From the NCBI RefSeq assembly GCF_030398385.1, contig NZ_JAOAOQ010000021.1, forward strand, positions 675-64,674: DNA of 64,000 bases, written 5' to 3'. The notes beneath the pieces were generated by a model, which was given only the letters and a program-made list of their open reading frames with translations, had not been told where the DNA came from and ran no database searches. This document shows, in pieces, positions 1-8,363 of this stretch. The stretch's first letter is position 1, and every line of letters starts with the position of its first letter. This DNA is from Aquibium sp. ELW1220 (lineage in GTDB: Bacteria; Pseudomonadota; Alphaproteobacteria; Rhizobiales; Rhizobiaceae). The position numbers and the translations under genes are program-made.

Positions 1-93
1 AAACACCGGGCACACGCCCGAAACCAGACCGGCCCAACCGCCGCAAACGCCAGGACCAACCGGACCCCGGCAAACATAACCAAAACACCCTGA

Positions 94-170
<77 letters not shown>

Positions 171-173
171 GAT

Positions 174-208
174 AAAAAAACCCCCGAGCCAAAAGCCGGG
201 GGTTTTTT
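174..208 (+). terminator. Rho-independent terminator of the tRNA gene
   Basis: Four bases after the tRNA, CCCCCG (181-186) pairs with CGGGGG (197-202), with GC/GC extending the stem, followed by six T residues. An A run precedes it, so it could also work for a transcript coming from the right, although the next gene (stop at 329) ends 120 bases away. Confidence 0.85.
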
Positions 209-328
209 GTTGCCCGGACCAGGCTCCAGTCACCCAGGAAAAGGCGGCAATCGACGCTGCCAGGTCCCCGGTCGCAGCCGCCGGTCCCTCTGGGCCGCGG
301 GATCAAGCGTTGAAGCTCCGCCCGCTTG

Positions 329-571
329 TCAGGGCGACAGCAAGAGCCTGGCGAGATCATCGACGGTCACAACGCCGGCAACGGTTGTGTCGTCGAGGCG
401 GATGTCGGCATGTTCCTCGACGAGCTGGACCACGCGCAGGAAATCGAGGGAATCGAGGCCGAGATCCTCGACGAGTTTCCGGTCGGGGGCGATCCGGACC
501 GGAGGAAGCCCTGTCACGTCGTGGATCGCGGCGACCACGATCGCCCGGGCCTGGTCTGCCGGAATGCGCAT
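329..571 (-). CDS. Stand-alone acyl carrier protein
   Basis: This 80-residue protein has the size and fold signature of an acyl carrier protein. The motif LGLDSLDFLRVV places the serine that would receive 4'-phosphopantetheine at residue 41. It would carry an acyl group as a thioester in the cytoplasm. Its start overlaps the stop of the acyltransferase gene by one base (TGATG), so the two are translationally coupled and probably act as donor and transferase. It is not the housekeeping AcpP: the sequence around the motif is divergent and no fabD, fabG or fabF gene is next to it. The acyl group carried and the acceptor are unknown. Confidence 0.85.
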   Translation of the reverse strand: MRIPADQARAIVVAAIHDVTGLPPVRIAPDRKLVEDLGLDSLDFLRVVQLVEEHADIRLDDTTVAGVVTVDDLARLLLSP

Positions 572-1137
572 CAGCGGACGACCTCGTGCAACCCGAAATG
601 CGCGCGCTGCAGGGCACGGCGCTCCGCCAGCGGCAAGCCGTAGGTGTCCAGCGTGTCCGGGGCCAGCAGCAGGCGCTCAAGATACAACGAGGCGCGACCC
701 ATCTCGCGTGCCGGATTGCCGAAGACCAGCGTGTTGTCCGCAACCTTGCCGCGCACAACGGCGCCGGGGCCGACGATGCATCGCGACCCGATCTCCGTCC
801 CAGGCAGCAGGATGGCATTCTCGCCGATGAAGGCCTCGTCGCCGATCCGGATGGTGCCGAGTTTCTGGGCGCCCGGCCGGCGATCGCGCACCATCATGGC
901 GGCACCGTCGTGGGTGAGGAACTTGACCCCGCCGGCAATGCCGACACGGTCGCCGATCTCGATCAGCCAGGGTTCCGTCGACGCGATGTCGGAGTAGATG
1001 CGGCAGCCTTCGCCGACGCGGACGCCCTGCGACCGCAAGGCGCGAAGCCTTGCGGCATCGATGTCGGCCTGCGTCTTCGGCCGGGCGATCAGATTGCGGA
1101 GCTTCCCCAGCACGTGGTTAAACCTTTCGTTCGCCAT
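571..1137 (-). CDS. Hexapeptide-repeat (left-handed beta-helix) acyltransferase
   Basis: A 188-residue protein of the LbH acyltransferase family (maltose/galactoside/serine acetyltransferase fold). Hexapeptide-like turns run from about residue 40 to 150 (VGEGCRIYSD, IGDRVGIAGG, IGDEAFIGENAILLPG, IGSRCIVGPGAVVRG, DNTLVFGNPAREMG). Members move an acetyl or longer acyl group from CoA or ACP to a hydroxyl or amine. The ACP encoded immediately downstream suggests ACP is the donor here, which is inference. The start MANERF at 1137 is chosen over a longer frame because it leaves a short gap to the divergent gene and begins the conserved region. The acceptor cannot be told. Confidence 0.8.
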   Translation of the reverse strand: MANERFNHVLGKLRNLIARPKTQADIDAARLRALRSQGVRVGEGCRIYSDIASTEPWLIEIGDRVGIAGGVKFLTHDGAAMMVRDRRPGAQKLGTIRIGDEAFIGENAILLPGTEIGSRCIVGPGAVVRGKVADNTLVFGNPAREMGRASLYLERLLLAPDTLDTYGLPLAERRALQRAHFGLHEVVR

Positions 1138-1161
1138 GGCGTTCTGCTGCCGGACGAGACC

Positions 1162-1635
1162 ATGGCGCAAGGAAGCGGATCAGTCGAGATGAAGACCGGC
1201 GAAGACGATGCCAGCGGACCCGGCAGCGGGCTGACGGCCCTGGAGCGGGCGCGCCGCGCCGGCTATCTCGTGCTCGGCTTTTCGCTGCTCGGGCTCGGCA
1301 TCGTCGGCGCCTTCCTGCCGGTCATGCCGACGACGGTCTTCATCATCCTTGCGGCCTTCTGTTTCGGCCGGTCCTCGCCGAGGCTCGAGACCTGGCTGCT
1401 CGATCATCCGCGGTTCGGCGGGGCGCTGCGCGCCTGGCGGGAGGAAGGCGCGATACCGACGCGGGCGAAGATCTTCGCGGTCGCCGGCATGGCGGTCGGC
1501 TACGGCCTTTTCTTCGTGTCCGCGCATCCCGGACCCGGGGCCATGCTCGGCGTTGCGGCCTTCATGCTTGCGGGGGCCGCCTACGTGCTGTCGCGGCCGC
1601 GGCCGGGCTGGCGGGATCGGCCGCAGGCACGCTGA
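1162..1635 (+). CDS. DUF454 (YbaN-like) inner membrane protein
   Basis: A 157-residue protein with the DUF454 signature: an N-terminal hydrophobic segment (LVLGFSLLGLGIVGAFLPVMPTT in two pieces), the motif FCFGRSSPRLETWLLDHPRFG, and two C-terminal membrane segments. The family is widespread in proteobacterial inner membranes and its function is not established. An alternative start lies nine codons in (1189), preceded by AAGGAAG; either is possible. The gene is divergent from the acyltransferase (24-base gap) and its last 74 bases overlap the 3' end of the convergent histidine kinase gene. Confidence 0.8.
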   Translation: MAQGSGSVEMKTGEDDASGPGSGLTALERARRAGYLVLGFSLLGLGIVGAFLPVMPTTVFIILAAFCFGRSSPRLETWLLDHPRFGGALRAWREEGAIPTRAKIFAVAGMAVGYGLFFVSAHPGPGAMLGVAAFMLAGAAYVLSRPRPGWRDRPQAR

Positions 1636-2875
1636 CGACGAAGCGGGCGCCGCCATCGCCCGGCGTCTCGTGACGGACCGCACCGGCATGGTGCTCTGCG
1701 ATCTGGCGAACCAGCGACAGGCCGAGGCCCCAGCCGCCTGCCTGCTCTCCGCGTCCCGACGGGCGGTAGAAAGCCTCGAAGACGCGGTCGCCTTCCGCTT
1801 CGGGAATGCCCGCGCCATGGTCGCGCACCGAGAGGGTGACGGAGGGGCCGGCGCGTGCGACCTCGACCTCGACCGGGGGCGCACCGTGCCGCAGCGCGTT
1901 CTGCATCAGGTTGCGGACGAGGCGGGTAAGCAGCTTCGGATCGCCATCGACGATCGCCGGCACGCCGGAGACTTGGATGCCGTTGCGCGCGCCTTCCTCG
2001 CTGGCCAGCGCCAGCAGATCGACCGGTTCGGTCCGATCGAGGCCTTGTGCATGATCGAGCCGGCTGGCGAGCAGGATTTCCTCCACCAGATCGTCGAGTT
2101 CGCCGAGATTGCGGACGATCTCGTCCTTGCGGGCGTGGCCGGGATTGATCTCGTAGAGGTCGATCGCCATGCGCAGCCGCGCCAGCGGCGAGCGCAGTTC
2201 GTGGCTGGCATTGGCCAGCAGGGTACGGTGCGCGACGATCATGCGCTCGATGTGATCGGCCGCGCGGTTGAAGCTCTTGGCGACGGCGGCGACCTCGTCG
2301 GACCCGTTCGCCGGGACGCGCGTCACCAGCGCGCCTTCGCCCCAGGCGTCGACGCCCCGGCGCAGCGTCTCCAGACGGCGGGTCAGGTGACGCACCACCG
2401 GATAGGAGGCAAGGCCCGTCACGGCGGCGATCATGGCGAGATAGGCGAGGCCGCCCCCGGGGCCGTCGGCCCCGGTCATCCGGACGGCGACGCTGCGGCC
2501 GTCGTCCAGCGGCACCAGCATGGCGTGCATGCCCCGCGCGCGTCGCATGGGGCCGCCGCTGCCGTCCTCCCATTCCCGCCGTCTCAGGCGCTGTGGGAAA
2601 TCGCGGTCGTTGGCGGCGATCAGCCGGCCGTCCGGGGCGTAGACCGCAATCTCCGCGTCGAAGGCGCGGCCGAGGCGCTCGAGCGTCGGTCGCAGCTGCG
2701 CCGCGCCGTCGGCGGGCGGCAGCATGGCGGCGATGAAGCGGTCGCGGCGGCCGCGCCAGCCTTCTTCTTCCCGGCTCTGCCCGACCCACCAGAAGACGGC
2801 GCTGGAAAAGGCGACGATGGCGAGCGCTGCCAGCAGCGTCGCGTAGATCTTGAGAAACAGGCTGTTGCGGATCAT
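1562..2875 (-). CDS. Sensor histidine kinase, CpxA/EnvZ type
   Basis: A 437-residue membrane sensor kinase. An N-terminal membrane helix (about residues 8-31) is followed by a periplasmic domain, a second helix (about 142-160), a HAMP linker, the phosphoacceptor box ASHELRSPLARLRM with His225, the N box around Asn326, the G1 box DHGAGIP (352-358) and the G2 box GWGLGLSL (381-388). It would autophosphorylate and signal to the regulator encoded three bases upstream. With the CpxP/Spy-like protein in the same operon it resembles the CpxAR-CpxP envelope stress module. The tail after residue 410 is Ala/Pro/Arg rich and is antisense to the end of the DUF454 gene. Confidence 0.9.
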   Translation of the reverse strand: MIRNSLFLKIYATLLAALAIVAFSSAVFWWVGQSREEEGWRGRRDRFIAAMLPPADGAAQLRPTLERLGRAFDAEIAVYAPDGRLIAANDRDFPQRLRRREWEDGSGGPMRRARGMHAMLVPLDDGRSVAVRMTGADGPGGGLAYLAMIAAVTGLASYPVVRHLTRRLETLRRGVDAWGEGALVTRVPANGSDEVAAVAKSFNRAADHIERMIVAHRTLLANASHELRSPLARLRMAIDLYEINPGHARKDEIVRNLGELDDLVEEILLASRLDHAQGLDRTEPVDLLALASEEGARNGIQVSGVPAIVDGDPKLLTRLVRNLMQNALRHGAPPVEVEVARAGPSVTLSVRDHGAGIPEAEGDRVFEAFYRPSGRGEQAGGWGLGLSLVRQIAEHHAGAVRHETPGDGGARFVVSVPAADPASPAAAATARRRPPQA

Positions 2876-2878
2876 CCC

Positions 2879-3580
2879 TCAGTCGTCCTCGGCCTGGAAG
2901 CGGGCGAAGACGTAGCCCGTGCCGCGCACCGTGACGATGCGGCGGGGGTGCTTGGGGTCGGTCTCGATGACGGCGCGGATGCGCGAGACGTGGACGTCGA
3001 TGGAGCGGTCGAAAGCCTCGAGTTCCTGTCCCTTCACCATGTCCATCAACTGGTCGCGCGACAAGGTCCGCCCTGCGTTGCGCGCCAGGGCGACGAGCAG
3101 GTCGAACTGGTAGCTGGTCAGGTCGCAGGCGCGTCCGTCCAGCCGTACCGTGCGGGAGCCTGGGTCGATCTCCAGCCGTCCGAAGCGGAGCAGGCCGGAC
3201 GCCCCGCCGGTCGGGGCGCCGCGACGGCGCAGGATCGCCTTCAGGCGGGCCAGCAGCTCGCGCGGGTTGAACGGCTTCGGCAGGTAGTCGTCGGCGCCGA
3301 GTTCGAGCCCGACGATCCGGTCGGTCTCCTCTCCCTTCGCCGTCAGCATCAGGACCGGAACGTCCGAGACCTGCCGGATGCGCCGGCAGGCCTCGAAGCC
3401 GTCGATATCCGGCAGCATCACGTCGAGAACCACGGCGTCGGGCGGACGCCTGGTGATCTCGGCGATGCCCTCCAGGGCGGCGGCCGCGGTGGTGACGCGG
3501 AAGCCGTTCCCGGTGAGGTACTCGCTCAGCATGGCGGAGAGCCGCGTGTCGTCGTCGACGATCAGCACATGATCCGCCAT
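2879..3580 (-). CDS. OmpR/PhoB-family response regulator
   Basis: A 233-residue regulator with a receiver domain (residues 1-120: acidic pocket DDD near residue 9, phosphoacceptor Asp53 in LDVMLPD, Thr80, Lys102 in PKPF) and a winged-helix DNA-binding domain (about 130-230, ending IVTVRGTGYVF). It is the cognate partner of the kinase that follows after 3 bases. The upstream gene encodes a CpxP-like protein, so the regulator probably controls envelope homeostasis or metal stress and its own operon. The direct target sites are not recognisable. Confidence 0.93.
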   Translation of the reverse strand: MADHVLIVDDDTRLSAMLSEYLTGNGFRVTTAAAALEGIAEITRRPPDAVVLDVMLPDIDGFEACRRIRQVSDVPVLMLTAKGEETDRIVGLELGADDYLPKPFNPRELLARLKAILRRRGAPTGGASGLLRFGRLEIDPGSRTVRLDGRACDLTSYQFDLLVALARNAGRTLSRDQLMDMVKGQELEAFDRSIDVHVSRIRAVIETDPKHPRRIVTVRGTGYVFARFQAEDD

Positions 3581-3607
3581 GCCGTCTTCTCCCCTCGTGT
3601 CAGGCCG

Positions 3608-4222
3608 TCACCAGCGGCCGAAGCCGCCGCGGCGGCCTTCGCCGCGTTCCTCGATGAACGCCGCGAGCTTGGCGCGCTGCTCGGGCGTCAGCACCTCGGC
3701 CGCCTCGACGAGCGCGGCCGTGATGGTCTTCGATGCCGCGTCCATGGCGGCGACGCGCTGGGCGCGAAGCTTCTCCACCGCGTCACGGTCGATCGTGGCC
3801 GCTCCCAGGATGTCGAGCACCTCGCCGCGCGTCGAGCGGAAATCGATCATGGTGTCGCGCATTTCGCCGCGCACGCCGTCGAAGATGGCGAACAGCTTCT
3901 TTTCCTGCTCGGGCGTGGCATCGATCTCGTCCATCACGCGGCCGATTCCGTGCATCCCGCCGCCGTGCCGGCCCATGCCGCGGTCGCCGTCGTCGCCACC
4001 CCAGCCCCAGCCGGCCTTCTGGACCATGCCGTGGTGCATTCCCGGTCCGGCGTCATCCCAGGAGAAGCGGCTGCCGAACTCCTGTCCCTGGGCGCTGGCG
4101 AAGCCAATGCCGGCCACCACCGCCACCACGGCGGCACCGATCGTGAGGGGGCGGCGCCATGCCGGGGCGGATACGGTTTCCCGGACAGTGGTCTGGTCCT
4201 GGTCGAAAACGTTCTTGTCCAT
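3608..4222 (-). CDS. CpxP/Spy-family (LTxxQ) periplasmic protein
   Basis: A 204-residue protein with a membrane or signal segment (about residues 25-45, ending FASAQG), a Gly/His/Met-rich stretch (GMHHGMVQKAGWGWGG, RGMGRHGGGMHGIG), and a helical domain with the LTPEQRAKL motif of the Spy/CpxP family near residue 180. Such proteins act in the periplasm as chaperones or metal sensors that dampen a Cpx-type kinase. It is the first gene of the operon with the response regulator (27-base gap) and kinase. The His/Met-rich loop suggests copper or zinc binding, which is inference. The N-terminal 24 residues before the hydrophobic segment are longer than usual. Confidence 0.8.
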   Translation of the reverse strand: MDKNVFDQDQTTVRETVSAPAWRRPLTIGAAVVAVVAGIGFASAQGQEFGSRFSWDDAGPGMHHGMVQKAGWGWGGDDGDRGMGRHGGGMHGIGRVMDEIDATPEQEKKLFAIFDGVRGEMRDTMIDFRSTRGEVLDILGAATIDRDAVEKLRAQRVAAMDAASKTITAALVEAAEVLTPEQRAKLAAFIEERGEGRRGGFGRW

Positions 4223-4528
4223 CTGGATCGTCCTTTCGATCTGCAGCGACCGTCGCTGCGATGGTCCGAACCTAGAACCCCATCGTTTCTCCCGTTGCGG
4301 GACGATGTAAAGTTTTGTGAAGCGTCCGACGGCCGCTGATGGACGTTCCGGAGGCGAAAGAAAAGGGACAGCGCGCCGCAGGACCCCGGTTCACCGCGCC
4401 ATGCGGCGAGGGATTGCGGGGCGCGCGGCCCCGAAGCGGGGCGGGAACCATCGCGTGCATGCGGGCTTTGGGCCTTCCCTCGGCGGCCCGCACGTGCATG
4501 CTGGCACGGTAGACAGGAGGACCAGCCG
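4223..4528. promoter_or_regulatory. Divergent intergenic region between the CpxP-like gene and the MBL hydrolase gene
   Basis: This 306-base gap must hold the promoters of two divergent units. No clear coding frame is seen. Around 4450-4502 an imperfect inverted arrangement of CGTGCATG and GCATG-type words flanks a GC-rich stretch, but I cannot assign it to a regulator. A good ribosome site (AGGAGG) precedes the start at 4529. Confidence 0.4.
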
Positions 4529-5254
4529 ATGGCCGAGAACTGGTATGCGACGCGAATGGTCGAGCCAGGCTTGTCGGTCGTCACCGAGCCCTTCGTGCAC
4601 GACTATTTCAGCGCCAACGTCTTCATCCTGGAAGGCCGGGAGCGGGATCTCGTGATCGACACGGGAATGGGGCTGCGGCCGCTGCGGGACAGCCTGGCGC
4701 TGACGCCGGGCAAGCCGGTGATCGCCGTGGCCACCCACATCCATCTCGACCACGTCGGCGGCCTGCACGAATTCGAGGAGCGGGCCGGACCGGCGGTGTC
4801 GGCGGCGGCCTTCGCGACGATGCCCGACGCGCTCACCTATGCCGGCATGTTCCGCGGCTTTCCCGGTGCCGTCACGCGGGCGCCGTCCCCGGGCTGGAGC
4901 TCGGAGGACTACCGACTGGAGCCGGCGCCGCTCGGCCGGGCGCTCAGGTCAAATGACCGGATCGACCTCGGCGACCGAAGCTTCACCGTGTTTGCGCTGC
5001 CCGGACATTCGCCCGACTCGATCGGGCTTCTCGACGAGGAGGATGGCCTGTTCTTCTGCGGCGACGCGATCTATCCCGGCGGGCTCATCGACGGCCTGCC
5101 GGACTCGGATCGCCGGGCCTATCGTTCGACGATGCGGCTCATCCTCTCGCTGCCGATCCGGCTGGCCTGCGGCGGCCACGGCGAGGTCATGGACCCGGGA
5201 ACGGTGCGCATGATCGCCGAGGATTACCTGCATGCCACGGATCGCCGCGGGTGA
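4529..5254 (+). CDS. MBL-fold metallo-hydrolase
   Basis: A 241-residue metallo-beta-lactamase fold enzyme. The metal motif THIHLDHVGG gives His70, His72, Asp74 and His75, and further ligands are likely in LPGHSPDSIG, FFCGDAIY and GGHGEVM. The family contains glyoxalase II, lactonases and many hydrolases acting on esters, lactones or thioesters. There is no signal peptide, so it is cytoplasmic. It is followed after 26 bases by a haloacetate dehalogenase-like hydrolase, with which it probably forms an operon. The substrate is unknown. Confidence 0.85.
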   Translation: MAENWYATRMVEPGLSVVTEPFVHDYFSANVFILEGRERDLVIDTGMGLRPLRDSLALTPGKPVIAVATHIHLDHVGGLHEFEERAGPAVSAAAFATMPDALTYAGMFRGFPGAVTRAPSPGWSSEDYRLEPAPLGRALRSNDRIDLGDRSFTVFALPGHSPDSIGLLDEEDGLFFCGDAIYPGGLIDGLPDSDRRAYRSTMRLILSLPIRLACGGHGEVMDPGTVRMIAEDYLHATDRRG

Positions 5255-5280
5255 CCGGGGCGCAGAAGGAGATACCGACC

Positions 5281-6189
5281 ATGTCCGACCTGTTTCCCGA
5301 GAGCCGCGAGGCCCGTTTCGAAGCGAATGGCGCGTCGATCTTCGTCCGCATCGGCGGGGAGGGGCCGCCGCTGCTCCTGCTGCACGGCTTTCCGCAGTCC
5401 CATGCGATGTGGCACGCGGTCTACCCGCAGCTTTCGAAGCGCTTCACCTGCGTGATGCCCGACCTGCGCGGCTATGGCCGTTCGTCCTGCCCGGAGAACG
5501 ACGAGGGCAACCTCGCCTATTCGAAGCGGATGATGGCAGCGGACGCGATGGCGGTCATGGAGGCGCTCGGCCATTCCCGCTTCCTCGTCGTCGGTCACGA
5601 CCGCGGCGCCCGCGTGGCCTACCGGATGGCCTTCGACCGGCCCGACGCGGTCATCGCGATGGCGGTGCTCGACATCGTGCCGACCGCGGAGATGTGGCGC
5701 GGCATGGGGGCGGCCATGGCCATGAAGACCTATCACTGGATGATGCTGGCGCAGCCGAAGCCTTTGCCGGAAATGCTCCTGTCGGGAGACCCGTCCGGCT
5801 TCCTCGACTTCACGATCGCGAGTTGGACCAAGGCTGGCAGCCTCGATGCCTTCGACCCGCGCGCGCTTGCCGACTATCGCGCCTGCTGGGGTGAGGACGA
5901 GCATCGCCGCGCGGCCTGCGACGACTATCGTGCCGGCGCCACGATCGACCGCGACCTCGACGGAGCCGACTGGGCGGCCGGGCTGCGGATAGCCTCCCCG
6001 ACGCTGGCGCTCTGGGGCGATGCGGGCATTCCGAGCGCCGCCACGAGCCCGCTCGAAGTCTGGCAGTCCTGGTGCGACAATGTCGTCGGCCATGGCGTCG
6101 ATTCCGGGCACTTCGTCGCCGAGGAAAATCCGCAGGCCACGCTTTCGGCGCTGCTGCCGTTTCTGGACCGGCACATGGCGCGGCAATAG
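5281..6189 (+). CDS. Haloacetate/fluoroacetate dehalogenase-type alpha/beta hydrolase
   Basis: A 302-residue alpha/beta hydrolase. The nucleophile elbow GHDRGAR has Asp (107) instead of Ser, as in haloalkane and haloacetate dehalogenases. The residues known for fluoroacetate dehalogenase RPA1163 (as recalled: Asp110, Arg111, Arg114, Asp134, His155, Trp156, Tyr219, His280) all appear here at a constant offset of three: Asp107, Arg108, Arg111, Asp131, His152, Trp153, Tyr216, His277. This covers the catalytic triad, the carboxylate clamp and the halide pocket, so hydrolysis of a haloacetate is a strong prediction. An epoxide hydrolase is the main alternative but is less likely without the usual second Tyr pattern. 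The start at 5281 has a strong AGAAGGAGA site. Confidence 0.85.
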   Translation: MSDLFPESREARFEANGASIFVRIGGEGPPLLLLHGFPQSHAMWHAVYPQLSKRFTCVMPDLRGYGRSSCPENDEGNLAYSKRMMAADAMAVMEALGHSRFLVVGHDRGARVAYRMAFDRPDAVIAMAVLDIVPTAEMWRGMGAAMAMKTYHWMMLAQPKPLPEMLLSGDPSGFLDFTIASWTKAGSLDAFDPRALADYRACWGEDEHRRAACDDYRAGATIDRDLDGADWAAGLRIASPTLALWGDAGIPSAATSPLEVWQSWCDNVVGHGVDSGHFVAEENPQATLSALLPFLDRHMARQ

Positions 6190-6322
6190 CGAAGGCGGGC
6201 GCCGGGCGCAGCGTGCCAGCTGCGTCCGCCGCCGCGCTGGTTGGCGCCACGCTTTCGCGGCATCGTGCCGTCTGGACAGGCGACGGCACGTGTGACTTCC
6301 TTTGCGGCGAACGGAGACCCCC

Positions 6323-6946
6323 ATGTCGATCGAAACCTGGCTCGCCTTCGCCGCGGCGTCCGCGGTGCTCCTCGTCATTCCCGGCCCGACGATCCTGCTC
6401 GTCGTCTCCTATGCGCTCGGGCAGGGCTGGCGCACCGCGCTGCCGATGTCGGTCGGCGTGGCGCTCGGGGATTTCACCGCCATGACGCTGTCGATGCTGG
6501 GCATCGGCGCGCTGCTGGCGGCTTCGGCCACCGTGTTCACCATCCTGAAATGGATCGGCGCCGCCTATCTCGTCTGGCTCGGCGTCAAGCTGTTCAGGGC
6601 GGGCGGGACCATTCAGGCCGAACCGCGCCAGTCCCCCGCCTCGTCGCTGCGCATGCTCGGGCATGCGTGGCTGGTCACCGCGCTCAATCCAAAGAGCATC
6701 ACCTTCTTCGTGGCCTTCCTGCCGCAGTTCCTCGACCGGAGCGGCGATTTCTGGACGCAGATGCTGATCTTCGAGGCGACGTTCCTCGTGCTCGCCTTCC
6801 TCAACGCGCTGGGCTATGCGTTTGCGGCATCGCGGGCCAGGCGCGCGGTAGCCAATCCGCGCGTGCTCACCATCGTCAACCGCGCGGGCGGGACGCTGCT
6901 CGTCGGCGCGGGCGTGGCGACCGTCGCCCTGCGTTCCGGCCAGTGA
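6323..6946 (+). CDS. LysE/RhtB-family exporter
   Basis: A 207-residue membrane protein of the LysE/RhtB amino acid and small metabolite exporter family. The N-terminal helix carries the conserved VIPGPTILLV motif, and about six hydrophobic segments follow (near 37-60, 67-90, 111-135, 146-170, 183-203). It would export an amino acid or related compound across the inner membrane. The start at MSIETW is chosen because GGAGA lies just upstream; an in-frame ATG seven codons earlier has no good site. The TPR gene begins 10 bases after its stop, so the two are likely cotranscribed. Confidence 0.88.
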   Translation: MSIETWLAFAAASAVLLVIPGPTILLVVSYALGQGWRTALPMSVGVALGDFTAMTLSMLGIGALLAASATVFTILKWIGAAYLVWLGVKLFRAGGTIQAEPRQSPASSLRMLGHAWLVTALNPKSITFFVAFLPQFLDRSGDFWTQMLIFEATFLVLAFLNALGYAFAASRARRAVANPRVLTIVNRAGGTLLVGAGVATVALRSGQ

Positions 6947-6956
6947 GGACCCTGCC

Positions 6957-8282
6957 ATGATCCGCGACCGCCTTGGCTTTTCCCTCTCGGGTGCCGACGG
7001 CGCCAGTCGCGAACATTACGAATCCGGCCTGGCCGGCCTGCAGGCCTTCGTCGGCGATCCGGTCGCCCATGCGGACCGGGCGATCGCGGCGCGACCGGAT
7101 TTCGTGATGGCGCATGTGCTGAAGGGCTGGCTCTTTGCGCTGGCGACCGACCCGGCCGCCACTGCGGCGGCGCGGGACATCCATGCCGCGGCAGCGGCGC
7201 TCCCTGCCAACGAGCGAGAACGCGGCCATGTCGCGGCGCTCGGCGCGCTTGTCGATGGCGGCTGGCATCGCGCAAGCGACATCCTGGAGGACCTGACGAT
7301 CGCCTGTCCGCGCGACGCGCTGGCGCTGCAGGCCGGGCACCAGATCGATTTCTTCACAGGCAATGCACGCCTGCTGCGCGACCGCATCGCGCGGGTGATG
7401 CCGCAGTGGGACGCCTCCATGCCCGGCTGCCATGCCATCCTGTCGGCCTATGCCTTCGGGCTGGAGGAGACGGGCGACTATGCCCGCGCCGAGTCCGTCG
7501 GCAGGCGCGCGGTCGAGCTCGAGCCGCGCGACGGCTGGGGCCAGCACGCGGTTGCCCACGTCATGGAGATGCAGAGCCGCCAGCGCGACGGCATCGCCTG
7601 GATGCGGACCGACCCCGACCGCTGGTCGACCGACAGCCTGATGCGGGTGCACAACTGGTGGCACCTCAGCCTCTTCCACCACGACCTCGGCGACTATGCC
7701 GAAGTGCTTTCGCTCTACGATGGTCCGGTGGACGGCGGACGCTCCGACTTCGTGCTCAACCTCGTCGATGCGTCAGCGCTGCTCTGGCGGCTGCACCTGC
7801 GCGGCGTCGACGTCGGCGAACGCTGGACGCGGCTGGCCGATCTCTGGGCGCCGCACGCTTCGGCCGGCAACTACGCCTTCAACGATGCGCATGCCATGAT
7901 GGCCTTCGTCGGTGCCGGCCGCACTGAACTGGTCGAGACGCTGGTCGCAACACAGCACGAGGCCGTGGCGCGCGGCGACGACAACGCCGCTTTCACCCGC
8001 GACGTCGGCCTGCCGGCGACGCTGGCGATCCGGGCCTTCGGCGACGGCGATTTCGCCACCGCCGTCCGGCTGCTCAAGCCGTTGCGGGCGCTGGCGCACC
8101 GCTTCGGCGGCAGCCATGCGCAGCGCGACGTTCTCGACCTTACGCTGATCGAGGCGGCGCTGCGCGGCAGGCAGGTCGCGCTTGCGGCCGCGCTCGCAGC
8201 CGAGCGCCACGAAATGCGTCCCGACAGCCCGCTGTCGCAGCTCTTCCTCGATCGCGCCCGCCGGCTCTCCGCCGCCGTCTGA
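6957..8282 (+). CDS. TPR protein of the TTC38 type
   Basis: A 441-residue all-helical protein with TPR-like repeats (for example ESVGRRAVELEPRDGWGQHAVAHVMEM in pieces around residues 180-205). It matches, from memory, the tetratricopeptide repeat protein 38 family found in bacteria and eukaryotes, which has the same overall length and a histidine-rich central region (AVAHVMEM, HNWWHLSLFHHDLGDY). The molecular role of this family is not established. There is no signal peptide or membrane segment. It follows the exporter gene after 10 bases and ends 81 bases before the convergent padR gene. Confidence 0.75.
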   Translation: MIRDRLGFSLSGADGASREHYESGLAGLQAFVGDPVAHADRAIAARPDFVMAHVLKGWLFALATDPAATAAARDIHAAAAALPANERERGHVAALGALVDGGWHRASDILEDLTIACPRDALALQAGHQIDFFTGNARLLRDRIARVMPQWDASMPGCHAILSAYAFGLEETGDYARAESVGRRAVELEPRDGWGQHAVAHVMEMQSRQRDGIAWMRTDPDRWSTDSLMRVHNWWHLSLFHHDLGDYAEVLSLYDGPVDGGRSDFVLNLVDASALLWRLHLRGVDVGERWTRLADLWAPHASAGNYAFNDAHAMMAFVGAGRTELVETLVATQHEAVARGDDNAAFTRDVGLPATLAIRAFGDGDFATAVRLLKPLRALAHRFGGSHAQRDVLDLTLIEAALRGRQVALAAALAAERHEMRPDSPLSQLFLDRARRLSAAV

Positions 8283-8363
8283 ACGCGGCGAGGGGAGTTT
8301 CTGGCCGCGGGGCCGTGCGGCCGGGCATCCCCGCCGACCGAACGGCCCGGCGCATTCCCCTGC

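Noticed and set aside
1349-4339. 996-codon open frame antisense to the kinase, regulator and CpxP-like genes
   Set aside because: Composition is typical of a GC-rich antisense frame (Arg, Ala, Gly, Asp), with no motif. The opposite strand encodes three recognisable proteins.
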